27,459 nt of DNA from Smittium culicis (GCA_001970855.1 LSSN01003957.1:1-27459); one strand, 5' to 3'; positions 1-11,840 are shown, counted from the first letter of the stretch. Numbers and translations: made by a program. The notes: a model not told the origin generated them from the sequence alone.

Positions 1-1144
1 TAGCAATACTGTACACGTAAATATTTCAATAATTTATTTTCCCTGATACTAATAATAATAATTGTTGGTTTAAACATAATAAAATAATTATATATATATC
101 AGAAAAAAAAATTGAGGTTACTTCTTTTTTTGTGATAGGACTTTTAGTAATTTTTATATGTAATAAATGGGCATATTTTTCCTAAATATAATTAAATAAA
201 TATTTTATAATATATCAACATTTATGATTATTCTCTTGTATAATATCGAAATAAGATCAGCATGTTGCTATTAAATGAAAAATTTTTATCAAATATGTAT
301 TATATTAAATTTTAATTTTATATTTTTCTGACTAGAATTAATATGAAACTACTTTAATAATTAAAGTATATAATAAATTAAATATTGAAGCTTTGAAATT
401 CACAATATAATTATTTCTTACAAAAACAATTTTTTAGTCAATTTAATAGAGTTATAAGAATAGTAAAATTAATTGGGCTCGTTAAATTTTAAAGTGCAAG
501 TGTAATTTTGTGTATTTTCAAAAATAGTTAAAATTTATCGAGTTATAGAATCAAATGAACGATTCAGCTAAAACTTTTTAAAAATTTATTTACGCATACT
601 TGACTATTTTATGCAAACTCAAAAAATACTGAAAATTATATATACAAAATTTCAATGGGTTTATTAAGTTATTGTTAAAGTGGAGTACGTATTGGTATTG
701 CGACTTTGATGTCAATGCTGTTAGAACATATCTGGTTTGAAAATTCGTGAAAATTAAATAAATAAACAAAGAATGTCATATTTATATAGTTAAATTGCGA
801 ATAAATGTAATAACCTTTAAAACTGCTAAAAAATCGAGAATGTTGTAATTATTTAATGTTTAATGTATTTTATAAACCAATAAAAATAGGATCTAATCAA
901 AGTTGAGAATTGAGATGAATTTTTTTGGATTATTTATAAACTCTTGATAAGAGCTTACAATAAGCGTAAAAAAATGGGAAAAGTAAAAAAATTAAATTGA
1001 AGAAAAGAATATAAAGGAACTAATTTTTTTTAATAGAAAAATAAGCTTCATAAAAGCGAAATAACTTGTGGTTTTAATGGGGGGGGGGTTAAGAGGTAAA
1101 CTTTTTCAAAGTACACAATAATATAATTTCACATAACTAAAAAA
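1..1144. other. AT-rich intergenic DNA, no gene seen
   Basis: This stretch is very AT-rich, with stop codons in all frames and many A/T runs. A run of G occurs near 1080-1088. I see no ORF, RNA gene or ordered repeat here. Confidence 0.6.
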
Positions 1145-1570
1145 TATGCTTGGTCGGTGATTAGTGAAGGCAAAGATCAGCTATCTCAGAGAGTGGACCA
1201 TTTAGAAACAGGAGGAACTGATTCGTTCAGCACAGTCGAAGAAAATCTCTGTAGACTTGTATAGCGTTCGACGGCAATATGGATCTCAGCCGGTATTAGC
1301 AGCTTATTGTAGAAGAGCCAGGTTGATCATTGCCACGTTTTGGTAGGAGCCTATTTTTAACCAATTCAGTTACATGTATAGCTGTGAATATGAGCTCAAT
1401 GATCTCGACGAATTCAATTTTGTTGGGACGATGGTTTAATCGCACGATTGCTTGTGACTTTATTCACTGAGTGTACATGAAGCAGTGCCCAGGCGGACCT
1501 TTCTGTTTGTAGATTGGAAAAATTTTCCTTATACGTTACACAGCTGGTTGTACTGGCATAAGGACTTTTT
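1145..1570. pseudogene. GC-elevated island with broken coding-like frames, unidentified
   Basis: Base composition rises sharply compared with both flanks. On the plus strand a 39-codon frame is open from 1145 to the TAG at 1262, with a mixed, protein-like composition. Further protein-like stretches follow in other frames, for example about 1358-1437. The minus strand also has a long coding-like frame over about 1160-1330 interrupted by stops. This pattern fits an old protein-coding sequence, possibly a retroelement, that has decayed by frameshifts. I cannot tell which strand was coding, and I recognise no family. A non-coding RNA gene is an alternative explanation. Confidence 0.3.
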
Positions 1571-3263
1571 TTTTTTTTTTTACGTATTAGAATATTAGTT
1601 TTTTCTGATTCCTTTCGCAAAATTTACTGGTTTTTTTTGATAACTTAATTTACTACATAGTTTCTACTATTTTAATAATGCCAATAAAATTCATTGATAA
1701 AATAAAATTACTAGAAAATCGATTATTAGCGAGTTATAATCATTATCAGAATATATAGCTTTTTATCTTAAATTAGCTCAAAAAAAAATACATATTTAAT
1801 TAGAGTTCATGATTGATTTTAGATTCGGTATACCAAAAATAATGATAGTTATCATTTGTTGTTAAGTTTCAAACCGCAGTGGACCACTTTTCAATACAAG
1901 CGATAATTAAATTAAAATTTATGGGGTTATTATTTTAATTTCTTTCCAAATTACAAATTGAAATATAAAAATTGATGTTTTTTATAAAAGAAAAATTCTT
2001 TTGGAGGAAAAATAATAAAAAAAATTTTTTTTTCTCTGTAAATATTTAGTTGCCCTTAGTGAGCTAAAAAAGAGTATTTGTCTAGTAAAATGGTATATTT
2101 GAAGTGATTTTCAAATGTATTATATAAAAAAAGTGTGAATCGGTCGAGTAAGAAAAAAAATTCTAGAAAATAGTACTGATACTCGAGAGAATTTCCTGGA
2201 TGACTATATGTATGTATATATAAATGCACGCTATTAGCTACTTTATAAAAAAAAAAAAAATTAAAATTTTTAGGGCCTTAATAAAATATTTGCGATTAGA
2301 GCAAATCACAAAAACGGTATTTTAAATAACAGGGATAAAGATATGTAACATAACCGGTTGATCACCAAGATTCGACGTAGAAGCTATAAAATTCGTCATT
2401 TTATTATTTTATTTTATTTATCAAAATGGAATCAATTACTCTGGTAAAAAAAAAAAAAGTTATTTAATTACTGCCATTTTTTATAAATTTTTTTTTAAAC
2501 AAAAGGGATAATTTTTCTTGATAGTTAATGGGGGTATAGAAATGCAAGCAGATCTGATTCCATTTATGCTCAGATTTAGTTTTTATATTAATTGATTTAG
2601 TATCATTGCCGTTTTTCAAATACGTTTACGTTTTCGTTTTTTTTGGAATATTAATCAACTTGAGCTTTGTAATGATAATTACGAAATCGATTTGAAAATA
2701 AAAAAAAAAAAAAACTTTTAGGCAAGGTAAAAATGAAATAATAATAAAAAAAAAAGAATAAAGGCGAATGCAGATAGTTTTTCAAAAAAAAGGGGGGTAC
2801 GAACCCGTTTTTTTTTTTAAATAAACGCAGCCATTGATTCAAATGGAATAAAGAGCCGGTAAATAAAGCAAACATAATTTAAATCATTTGTTGTGGGGAA
2901 AGTTTTTTTTTTTTATTTATAAAACTTGAATAATTATTTATCTGAAGCCAAGGCAATATTAGTTTCGAGTTGGGAGCAAGGTTATTTATGAGCATATTTG
3001 TTGGTTGTTTTTGAATAGTTGCTTTTTTTTTTTTTTTTTTTAGAAATGATGAGCCTATACTAATCAAATTCATAACAAACGCAATACTTTTTGCTACGTG
3101 CAGTATGATTGACGGGCGGTGAAAATAGTACATAAATGTTGGTAATAATATCATAAGAGGATATAAATAGCTATTTAACTAATAATTTTTTATTGGATTA
3201 GTTTATAATAGGTGAATTTTGTTATAGGCATTTATAATTATTAGGAGAAAAGAGAGTATATAA
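1571..3263. other. AT-rich intergenic DNA with long A/T homopolymers
   Basis: The stretch is dominated by A/T runs, for example near 1567-1580, 2445-2458, 2700-2714 and 3024-3041. Minus-strand ORFs at 2651-2875 and 2879-3154 consist largely of Phe and Lys runs made by these homopolymers and are not credible genes. If the retroelement remnant at 3264 once had an upstream Gag region it should lie here, but nothing recognisable remains. Confidence 0.5.
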
Positions 3264-3669
3264 TATAAGGTACTGGATCTATTACAGAACAAGTTTAATG
3301 TAAAGGAAGAGTGTTCGGGTTATGAGAATCGCAACAAGGAGGAGCAATATAGGAAATGTAATATATAAAGGGAAGCATCGCACGCTCAGAAAAATCAAAC
3401 ATATTTATGGATTCTGGTAGCAATTTATGAGATCAATAGGCGGTTTTGCATCGTTTAAACTTCATATAGTTGAAGTAGGGATTAGAAAAAAAGCAGGAAT
3501 AAACTAAAGGGTTCAATTAACGGAGCCAAAATAACCTGTAAAAGAACAAAAAGAGCAGGATATTCAGCACTATGAGTTTATTAGAGTTAAAATTTTTGTT
3601 ATAGACGAGTTATTTTATGAGAGTGAGGTAAATATAGAGTTGCTGATGGCTTGTTCCGAAAGCGATTAA
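3264..3669 (+). pseudogene. Decayed Ty3/Gypsy-type gag-pro fragment (zinc knuckle and retropepsin)
   Basis: Five overlapping short plus-strand frames give, in the correct order and spacing, the landmarks of a retrotransposon Gag-protease junction. First (3264-3365) comes a stretch starting at a Cys codon at 3312 that looks like a CX2CX4HX4C zinc knuckle with its second and fourth ligands changed. Next (3365-3427) is a hydrophobic-D-S-G-S-N motif, D at 3410, matching the retropepsin catalytic D-[ST]-G. Then follow a middle segment (3427-3504), a K-I-T-C-K-R segment (3501-3572) and a flap/C-terminal segment IFVIDEL...NIELLM (3592-3648), comparable with the FxVIDEL...IILGM pattern of Ty3-like proteases. 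About 73 codons separate DSG from the last motif, a normal distance. Frames shift at least four times and stops are present, so it is dead. Family assignment rests on motif order alone. Confidence 0.5.
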
Positions 3670-4164
3670 AGCACGGACAATTGAACACGTACATGTAATT
3701 TATATTACTCTGATTATAAAAAGGGGATATTGACCTAATAATAACGCGAATGAAAATATAGTTCAATATTGGTTTCTAATTATAGATATGTAATTGGACG
3801 GTTGATTATTATTTATTTTATTTTATTTTATTTTGCTTTCAGACTAAATAATGTAGGTTAGCAATGAATAACTTGAATTATTTTTTTAATTTTAGTAATT
3901 ATGTGCAGTGAATAAAGTAAATGCAATAAATGCAAAGCGAATGGGAAGCGGAGCGTTAAAAATAGCTAATACACGAATATTACTTGAAAAAAAATTACAT
4001 AGGCAAGCAATAACAGGAAGTGGTAACTTGAGCAATTATAAGCGTTCTGTAGCGAACCAAGTAATTAGAGACACAGAGCCGTTGGTAAAAACCAGTAACT
4101 CAATTACGCAAAATAGAAAGTATAAACCTTGCTTTGTTTTGCTATGTTTTTGTTTTGATGTTAT

Positions 4165-4644
4165 TTAGCCTGAATGGGTCTGCCTCGTCTTGGCTGGCTT
4201 ACAGGAGTTTAGTGTGTGTGTGTGTGTGTGTATGAGTTTGTTCAGCGCAAATGAGCGGTTTAGCAGCAGATTGTTAATGGGGGCTTTAATACGGCGGGGA
4301 TTTGTGGGGGGTTTTATTTGTTTATTTTTGGAACAGGGAATATATGAGGAGGCATTTAGATAAAATATAGTATATATTACGTAAATCATGGCGCTTGTTG
4401 TAGACTGCAAAGACGGAGGAACACTATTGGCTATATAAGTATACAATAGATCGGGGGGTGATTGGGCAAAGATCTGAGCGCGGATCGACATTGCATAAAT
4501 GGCGATGGGCCTGTAGTGGAAAATAAAGCCGCAGCCAATAGTTTTACTGCAGTGCAGTACAAAGATAATTTCTATTTCCGTGACTAATAGTATTAATAAA
4601 ATCACCACAAGTATTATAACTATCGCAAATATTATAGCTGACAA
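4165..4644 (-). pseudogene. Possible decayed RNase H of a non-LTR retroelement
   Basis: A 159-codon minus-strand frame contains a C-S-K-T-I-G-C-G-F-I-F stretch followed about 40 residues later by a D-L-L-Y...V-P-P-S-L-Q-S segment. The layout recalls retroelement RNase H domains (DGS-x-GxGF, then an E-L helix, then PPxSxxTIxTDS). None of the expected acidic catalytic residues is intact at its aligned place, no upstream reverse transcriptase is visible, and the frame has no ATG near its start (it opens at TTG). The second half runs through a CA/GT microsatellite, giving a His-Thr run, so it is low-complexity. It may be a degraded element or simply a fortuitously open frame; I favour decay but with little certainty. 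Confidence 0.25.
4212..4231. repeat. (GT)10 microsatellite
   Basis: There are ten uninterrupted GT dinucleotides. The repeat creates the His-Thr run in the minus-strand frame and a Cys-Val run on the plus strand. Confidence 0.9.
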
Positions 4645-4762
4645 ACTCGACTAAACATTAATAAATTCTGCAAAAGATTTATAAACTCGACTAAACATTA
4701 ATAAATTCTGCTAAAGATTTATAAACTCGACTAAACATTAATAAATTCTGCGAAGGATTAAT
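4643..4762. repeat. 40-bp tandem repeat, three copies
   Basis: The unit starting AAACTCGACTAAACATTAAT begins at 4643, 4683 and 4723, an exact 40-base period. The first two copies differ at one base in the CNAAAGATTT part, and the third has a diverged end that blends into an AAAGATTTATAATGATTTAT-like degenerate tail up to about 4794. It lies at the point where G/C strand skew reverses. Confidence 0.9.
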
Positions 4763-4815
4763 AAAGATTTATAATGATTTATAAAGATTAATAACAATGT
4801 GATAAAGATGTGGTA

Positions 4816-4929
4816 ATGATTGCTAAACTCGTTGTTGAGGCCATTGAAAGCTCGAATGTTATCATTAAAACCGATCCTATTAATAAAAACGCCAAAATAC
4901 CAACACTGCAAAACATCGCTTTTTATTAA
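4816..4929 (+). other. Short 37-codon coding-like ORF, unidentified
   Basis: From ATG 4816 the frame stays open to TAA 4927-4929 and has a protein-like composition (alternating hydrophobic and charged residues, no homopolymers), unlike the surrounding AT-rich DNA. The same interval on the minus strand (4738-4974) is also open, so the coding strand is uncertain. It could be a micro-protein, an exon, or a remnant of a mobile element. No family is recognised. Confidence 0.15.
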
Positions 4930-4979
4930 TGCCCACCGCATAGTCCAAACAATCCATTTATTGCCGCACAACACAAAAC

Positions 4980-6032
4980 TCTAATTTTCGAGAGGATTTG
5001 CTGCCTATCATTCCCCCCACCAGCAAACACTAACCTTATTTTTATTTAAAAGAAAAAATCGAAACGTCCCAAATAACCAAACTTTTTGTTTCTTTTTATC
5101 TTTTCGTACTAATAATTCGCATATTTTTCGAAACATTCCATTATACACTTATCGTCTAATGTTTGTTTGTTTTCTTCCTGATATGAAAGCCTTTATTCGC
5201 GTTCCCCAAAATAATATTCACTGACCCATTATCACAAAAAAGATTACATACAGCCTAAAGCTCACGTCCTTTTATTCTTATTTTTTCTCTAGTTTTTATT
5301 TTTATTCTTATTCTGAGGCCCAAATACACCTACTCATTTTCTTTTCTTTTCTTTTTTGTCACTCTTTCTTTAATGTTGAATAATATCCGTCCCCCTTTAA
5401 AATTTTAATTTTACAAAAGAACTTGTACACACTTTATACGTTCATTATCTCTCCACCACTCCACACCTCATCTCACTCACCACCTCCCCTTTATTCTCAC
5501 TTTATTCTTCCCTCACCCTCCCTTCTTCCCCATTTGTAGTACCATTTATTTTTTTTATAAAAATATATACATATATACTTTTCATTACTATTACTTTTAT
5601 CTAATTTATATTTGCTATATCGCTCCCCCGCCCCCCCATATCCAAAAAAATAATAACTATATTACAATCCTTATTATCACACATTTATACACCAAAGAAT
5701 TCTCACATCGACTTTTAAGTTGCGCAGATACCTTCCAAGTATCTATTATCTCCACATCAATATTCACTCTAAACATCCATCCCTTCAAAGAATACAAAAG
5801 TCTCTTTCAACTGACATACAAATACTGCATAGTCTTGACAATAAATAACTACCGAATTAATAGTACCACTTATACAACCCTCCTGCCTCCATTTTAATGC
5901 CACATACCCTCCTCCACTTCAAAAAAAAAATTAAAATAAACTTATAATTTATAAAGTATTCTTGGCATAAAACCACACCTCAAAAACTCAAAAGATATTT
6001 ATATTTATATATATAATACCAAATAAATAGGA
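4980..6032. promoter_or_regulatory. Pyrimidine-rich upstream region of the RasGEF gene
   Basis: No gene is visible in this kilobase. The plus strand is strikingly rich in C and T and poor in G, especially 5340-5560, where long CT tracts dominate. It lies directly upstream of the RasGEF start at 6033 and probably holds its promoter and 5' leader. TATA-like runs such as 6003-6017 are not distinctive in this composition, so no specific element is called. Confidence 0.35.
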
Positions 6033-9000
6033 ATGGAACTAGACAATAGGGCCAAACCCTATGTCGATAACAATATCCTCGAGTCGCTACAAGCTCTAAC
6101 CATAAACTCTGATCCAAATAACGAGGATACTAACAAAATCGACTCTTTGAAAATACATGGCATATTTAAACGAAAAAAAATCGTCCAACTCTACAGAGAT
6201 CCCTTACTTGAGGTACTCCCACCACACCCGCCATATCATTACAATCCCTCACATATACATAAATATATTCAATTAATCATAGCCTATTCTATTAACTGAA
6301 AAATATAACTTTTTTAAAAAAAAAATTTTTTTTAATCCATTTTATCATTCCTAATTATAGCAAAAAGACCCTAAACCTCACTCAACTACCACAAATACTC
6401 ACCAGCTCCGTCTAGATAAATCATTTGCAAAAATAAACCCAAATAACCCAAGATTTAATTTAGATAACACCAAACCCTCCACCAAACCTGCAAAAATCAA
6501 CCCAAATAACCCAAGATTTAATTTAGATACCACCGAACCCCCCACCAAACCTACAAAAATATGTCACAAATCCACTGAATATTCAAACAATGAAAGTACA
6601 TACGTCAATCCTGCCCATCTCAAAGACTATTTAGACCCCTCCATATGCCCAAACCCTTCCAGATCTCCTAATTTTGCTTCCCGCGAATTCACTCGCGAAG
6701 ACTCCAATTCAGACACCATTTCCATCGACAAAAACATCCTAAAGAATATCATGGCCCTCACCGAAATCGAATTTTCCCAAAACGAAAATCTAAACAATGA
6801 AACAATAGACTTGCCCTCATTAAGCCGCGACTTTAATTTTGGCCCCAAAAAGTACACGAAACCAATCGATACCACATCCACTACTGCCACCAACACAGCC
6901 ACAACCACAACTGCAAACCCGAATCTAACAAACTCATCCTCGAAATCTCTCAAATTCAAATCTATCGATACAAACTCAACCCTCATCTCCCCTTCCATAT
7001 CCAATATCGCATCCTCCCAATCGCCAACTTTCAACTCCAACTCCAACTCGCGCGAGCACACCAGCTACGATTTCAGCACCAAAAAAGCATCGTTCATATC
7101 AAACTTCAAAGTATCCACTCGCACATCCCCATCAATAGTCGCTGCTGCTACTGTTGCTGATGCTCCCACTACTACAGCTACTGCCACCACTGCCACTACT
7201 ACTACTGCCAATACTACTACTGCCACTACTACTGCTGCTGCTACAAATGCTACTGCTTCTACCTCTAATGAAAGTCAAGTCCAAGAATCAAGATCATCTA
7301 ATTCAGGCAACCCCAAACACTCTTCTAACTCAAATATCGACGAATCTAAATACTACAAAGCACCAAACATCAACAACTCAAACTCAAAAAATCACGAATA
7401 CTACTTCAAAGCCATCCCCTCCCCAAAAAATTTTGACCCTGAATTCGCCCCTTTCTCCAATAACAAAGATCCCGTTGATATTAAATCCAGTGCTGATCCT
7501 AAACCATCAATCACTAATCAACGCGAAAGTTCCCGATCAGTCGCCCAAAGCCCCAATTCAACTGCTAATTTCAGCACCTCAAAATCCGATAATAAGGTTT
7601 TTTATTTTTATTTTTATTTTTTAATATCTCGACATCGCAACTATCTCCCCACCCCCACCATCCTATCCCTCTTTTACTCACGCTCATATAAACCTATCTA
7701 ATTTTGATATAGAAGAAACCTAACCGAATCGTAATGTCCCTCATTTCTAACGAATTCTCATCGTTCAGCTCACCTTTTGAAATCGCCCTCAATGATATTA
7801 AAGCCCGCGAAAGCTCAAAATCTACAGAATCAGTTAAAAGTAATAAAATTATTTACCAAATACATTCATCTCTCTTGAAACTCGATACATATTGTTTACT
7901 TTTAATATATATATATTGCTTATATCTTAAGAATATATACATAAATTTAAAATACCCTGAAAACCCAACAATATTAGTCCTAAACTTATACATAAACTTT
8001 TAATCTAAATAAATTTAGCTCTTACAATAATATGCTCTTTTTATATCATTAGAATACTTGACAAAAATTACTCTAAACAAAACCTCATTCCCACTCGAGC
8101 TCCTACGGTTTTCTGTCGATATGCTCCCAAACTTCTCGATATCAACGTCCGAATCGTCGAAATCTCTAATTTTCGAGAATGCAATAGTAGAATGCGCAAT
8201 TTTTGCCATTGATATAATCGACATCGACTCCCTCAACTCGCTGACCAAATTCCTCGACTTGAACACCTCGTCGAAAATTTTCATCACCTTCATCAACGAC
8301 TCGCTCAACAAAATCATCGACGACCAGCTCGAAGACGATCCAATTATCGTCAAATGCAACGAAATCGTCGACGAAATCAAAAGCCTCCCGTCTGACAGAA
8401 TCTCCGTCTGCGAATCTGGTCTAAGAAGTTTCTCCTCCGCGTTTCCCAAACTCCTCGCAAGAATGAGCAAAGCAGTCATTTCATCAAGAGAATCTGAAAA
8501 TGGTTAAAAAAAAAAAAATTCAATCCCAAGCTTTTATAATTCAACTTTTCAGTATATCGTATTAATCTATCCTTATTTAACTTATTAATATTAATTATTA
8601 TTTTTTTTATAGAGCTCGACTTGAAGGTCTCAGCCAAATCACCAAAATCAGTAACGTCAGCCCCAGAACTCGTCGATTTAGCTAAGTCCGTCAGCCTGCC
8701 CTCAACGCTCAAGGAAATTGCCATGAGCAAACGCTCAACTTTTTCCAAATCAAACGACCGCAAATCGCGGTCCAGCAGGTACTCGCTCACAAAAGCATCG
8801 CCCAACTGCTCCTCCGAAATCCCACCCGCTAGTACTAATAAAAAGAAATCGAAATCCTACTCCAAAAAAAACGGCGAAAGCTGGCTCGGCTACCACCTCG
8901 CTGGCTTGTGGGCCGGTCAGAGCCCCATCCCGCCCGAATCGCTAAAATGCTCAGATAAGGTCGTTCTCGTCTCTGACCTCCTGTACCGCTTCGTCCACGA

Positions 9001-11633
9001 GTCAGGTACCTTTTTCTTTTCTTTTTAGTCTTTTCTTATTTATTTAAAACCAAAACAGTTTTAATTTTTCCGGTATTATTTTTTTTACTGGTTATTAAAT
9101 ACCTTTTAATCATATTTGGGCACACAAAAACGGCCCATGCACACCTATCTTCATTATCCATATATAATAATCAACACACCGTCTTTATATTAAAAAAAAA
9201 TTAAAAAATTAATATATTCTTGCTTCTTCACAATTATATGTTTTATAGTGCTAGACAACGAACAAGATTTAGAATTTATTAAAATATTCTTGATTGTATA
9301 CCAAAAATTCATATCCTTCGACGAACTATGGAAATACCTAGTTAAATGGTAGGTTTTATTTATTTTTATTTATTTATTTTACAAATCCCCATTCCTCACA
9401 TTATTTCCTTTTATTCCCCCGTTATAATTTCTTCTATTTCCAACTTCACCATTAAACTGAAACTTGTAAATTTCTAACTCTAAAACATTCCCGCATTTTT
9501 ATATCCTTGCACTTTAATAGTTTCATGTCAAATCTGCATTCTTCAATTCTTTCAATCAATATCCAAATACGCATATTTCGCCTCATACTGTTTTGGTGCA
9601 GCAAGTATTACAAGCAGGATTTCGATAGCAACAAAGTGGCTAGACAAGAAGTTATCAACTTCGTCACTAAAAGCTCGAAAGTCAGCTACCTACAAGGATA
9701 CTGCGCATCCATTCTTGACATTTTCACAGTGAACTTGCCGGGAAAGTTCGTGGAGAGGGCAGATTATAGAAAAAACAAAGATCCTGGGTTCACCAAAAAA
9801 GCCAACTTTGAATCTCCGGATTTCGCTGCGGCGTTTAATCTAACCAACAACTACCAACTAACTAGCATGCTCGCCGCATTCGCCGGAAAAAACGACAGCC
9901 AAAACTTCAACTCACTCGCATCCATCTATTCTACTACCAGCACGCCGAAATACGACAGCATGACGCTAAAGTCCAAATCCTTGAGCAACGTACCTACTGG
10001 CACAAATGTAAAACAATCAACAAACTTTTCAAACCAGTACATCAAAAATTTCTCGCAGACGCAAAAAACAAAGCAGTCAATCATATCGAGCGGATACATC
10101 CCCATTTACCCGGGAACTGATAGACCCGAGTACATCCACTACAAGCACTTCTCAAAACTCATCACCGTCCTCGAACTTGTCATGTTTAACTACATCGAAC
10201 CCCGTGACTTGCTCAACTATTTATGGAACCCAAAAAGACACAAGCGACGAACAAACTCCGATATCAAAACATCAAACTCCAAGTCTTTTGAGAGCAAGAG
10301 CTTGAACTCAAACCCATTTTTTTCGTCGATAAATACAGAGGCGACAAAAAATTCAACCCAGCTTAGCGACCCAAGCACGAGTTTCGTCGGCCAGCTGGAC
10401 TCTGAAAATGGCGCGCAAATAAACGCCGTTGAAAAACCATTCGGCGATGGCAAAAAGTTCTTTTTAAATTTTACCAACACCAATTCGCAATCCCAAATGG
10501 CTAAAACCAGCAATAGCGGCGAACCAAAATCTTTGAATCAAGATAAAGACTCGAGTGATGAGGATAGCCTTTCGGAAGATGATCTGAAAATCGACAACGA
10601 GTCTGAAATAAATAGCGGATCGTCCAAAATATCTGATTCTGAAGAAGTCAGCACTTTGCTGCCATCTATCGACTTCACCAACTTCATCTCCGAATTCGTC
10701 ATCAAATCCATCCTATCGCTCAGCACCCCAAATTTGCGAGCGCTCATGATGGAAGTCTTCACCAAGGTCGCCATCGAAATGGAACTGTCGAAAAACTTGA
10801 ACTCGCTTGGCGCCGTACTAGCTGGCCTTAACTCGGCTGCTATCGGCAGACTAAGAAAAACAAGAATTTCGTTCGAACAGTCCCGCTATTCTTCGCGACT
10901 ATCTAAACTCGAAGAGTCTATGGGGTCCAAGTACATGTACCAAAAGTACAGAGTTTGGTGCTCCGAAATCTACCCACACTACATCCCCTTCCTACCAGTT
11001 TTGCTCGGTGACTTGATCCACCTCAACGAGTCTTCGAAAGACGTAATAAAAATTGAAAAATCGTTGCAGCCCATCAATCACTTCCAAAAAGCACCTGTGC
11101 TCCCACTACTAACAAACATATCTTTGAACAAACAACCAACGCTTGATCTATCAAAAAATTCAATCAATATACCAAAAAGACTGGATAAGCAAAACCTTGT
11201 TGGTATCAACTGGCAGAAATTCGAAAGTATGGGCAGGATTGTTAACATATTCTCCGAAATCAAAGACAGAAACCCACTTTCCAGCATCGCATTCACTAAC
11301 GGATCAGTCTCCCTCGGCACTTATGCTTCAAACTCAAACAGCAACACAGGTCAAACATACTCATCCTCGTCGGGTATAAATAACCGCGGATCCATCTCTG
11401 GCCCCAAATTCATGCCCTTCATTCAATCCCAGCAACAATCGAACTTGTTCGGCGGCCCTAATGGCTCATCTACGAGTTTATCTGGAAATTACTCTTTAAA
11501 ATCTTTCTTTGACGAGTTTGGGTTCCCCTTCGTCGTTTCGTTTTTGGGCCAGCAACTCCTAAGCTCTGATGAACAGTATGATATCTCTCTCTCCCTCGAA
11601 CCCCGCGCAGGGTCTGTATCATACCTATCTTGA
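6033..11633 (+). CDS. Ras guanine-nucleotide exchange factor (RasGEF_N + Cdc25-type GEF domain), seven exons
   Basis: Proposed exons are 6033-6212, 6361-7596, 7713-7839, 8053-8502, 8613-9005, 9249-9348 and 9602-11633. All introns are GT-AG and phases match, giving 4518 nt and 1505 aa. The start ATG follows an in-frame TAA at 6024. Residues 1-770 are Ser/Thr/Asn/Lys-rich and probably disordered, with an Ala/Thr tract encoded at about 7141-7260. Residues about 778-870 match RasGEF_N (FLIVYQKFISFDELWKYL). Residues about 1010-1385 match the catalytic domain: ITVLELVMFNYIEPRDLLNYLW at the start, then N-L-R-A-L-M-M-E-V-F, the K-N-L-N-S-L helix, I-G-R-L-R-K-T, I-P-F-L-P and an IVNIFSEI end; a Y-D-I-S-L-S-L-E-P-R tail lies near residue 1496. 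The protein should load GTP onto a Ras-family GTPase at membranes. About 140 low-complexity residues interrupt the GEF domain. Splice sites are inferred; the donor at 8503 (GTTAAA) and the one at 7597 (GTTTTT) are weak. Confidence 0.85.
6427..6552 (+). repeat. 63-bp coding tandem repeat, two copies
   Basis: Two 21-codon units (starts 6427 and 6490) lie in RasGEF exon 2. Each encodes the core INPNNPRFNLD followed by a Thr/Pro/Lys stretch. The unit is in frame, and divergence between copies is confined mainly to the Thr/Pro part. Confidence 0.85.
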
Positions 11634-11840
11634 ACGAGCAATCTAATTATTATCATTTTTTTCCTGAATCTTTTATTCATAATCTTCTTATTAACCAACA
11701 TATAGTATTAATATCGACTTCACACACAAGTACACATAAACATACACATATATTATTAAAACTGTTTTCTATTGCCTTTATACAAATATTTTCCCTCAAA
11801 ATTCATTTTTGTAGAGATGTAATATACAACTTTTCAAAAA

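Noticed and set aside
2651..3154. Two minus-strand ORFs
   Set aside because: They consist largely of Phe and Lys runs made by A/T homopolymers, with no motif and no GC rise.
3908..4168. Plus-strand 86-codon ORF opening at GTG after a TTTTAG string
   Set aside because: Its composition is fairly protein-like and it follows the retropepsin fossil on the same strand, but it shows no reverse transcriptase or other motif and ends in a low-complexity tail. It may be more of the decayed element.
6627..7061. Minus-strand ORF antisense to RasGEF exon 2
   Set aside because: It is a shadow of the spliced plus-strand reading frame.
7154..7624. Plus-strand ORF in another frame, Leu/Pro-rich
   Set aside because: It is a frame shadow of the Ala/Thr tract in RasGEF exon 2.
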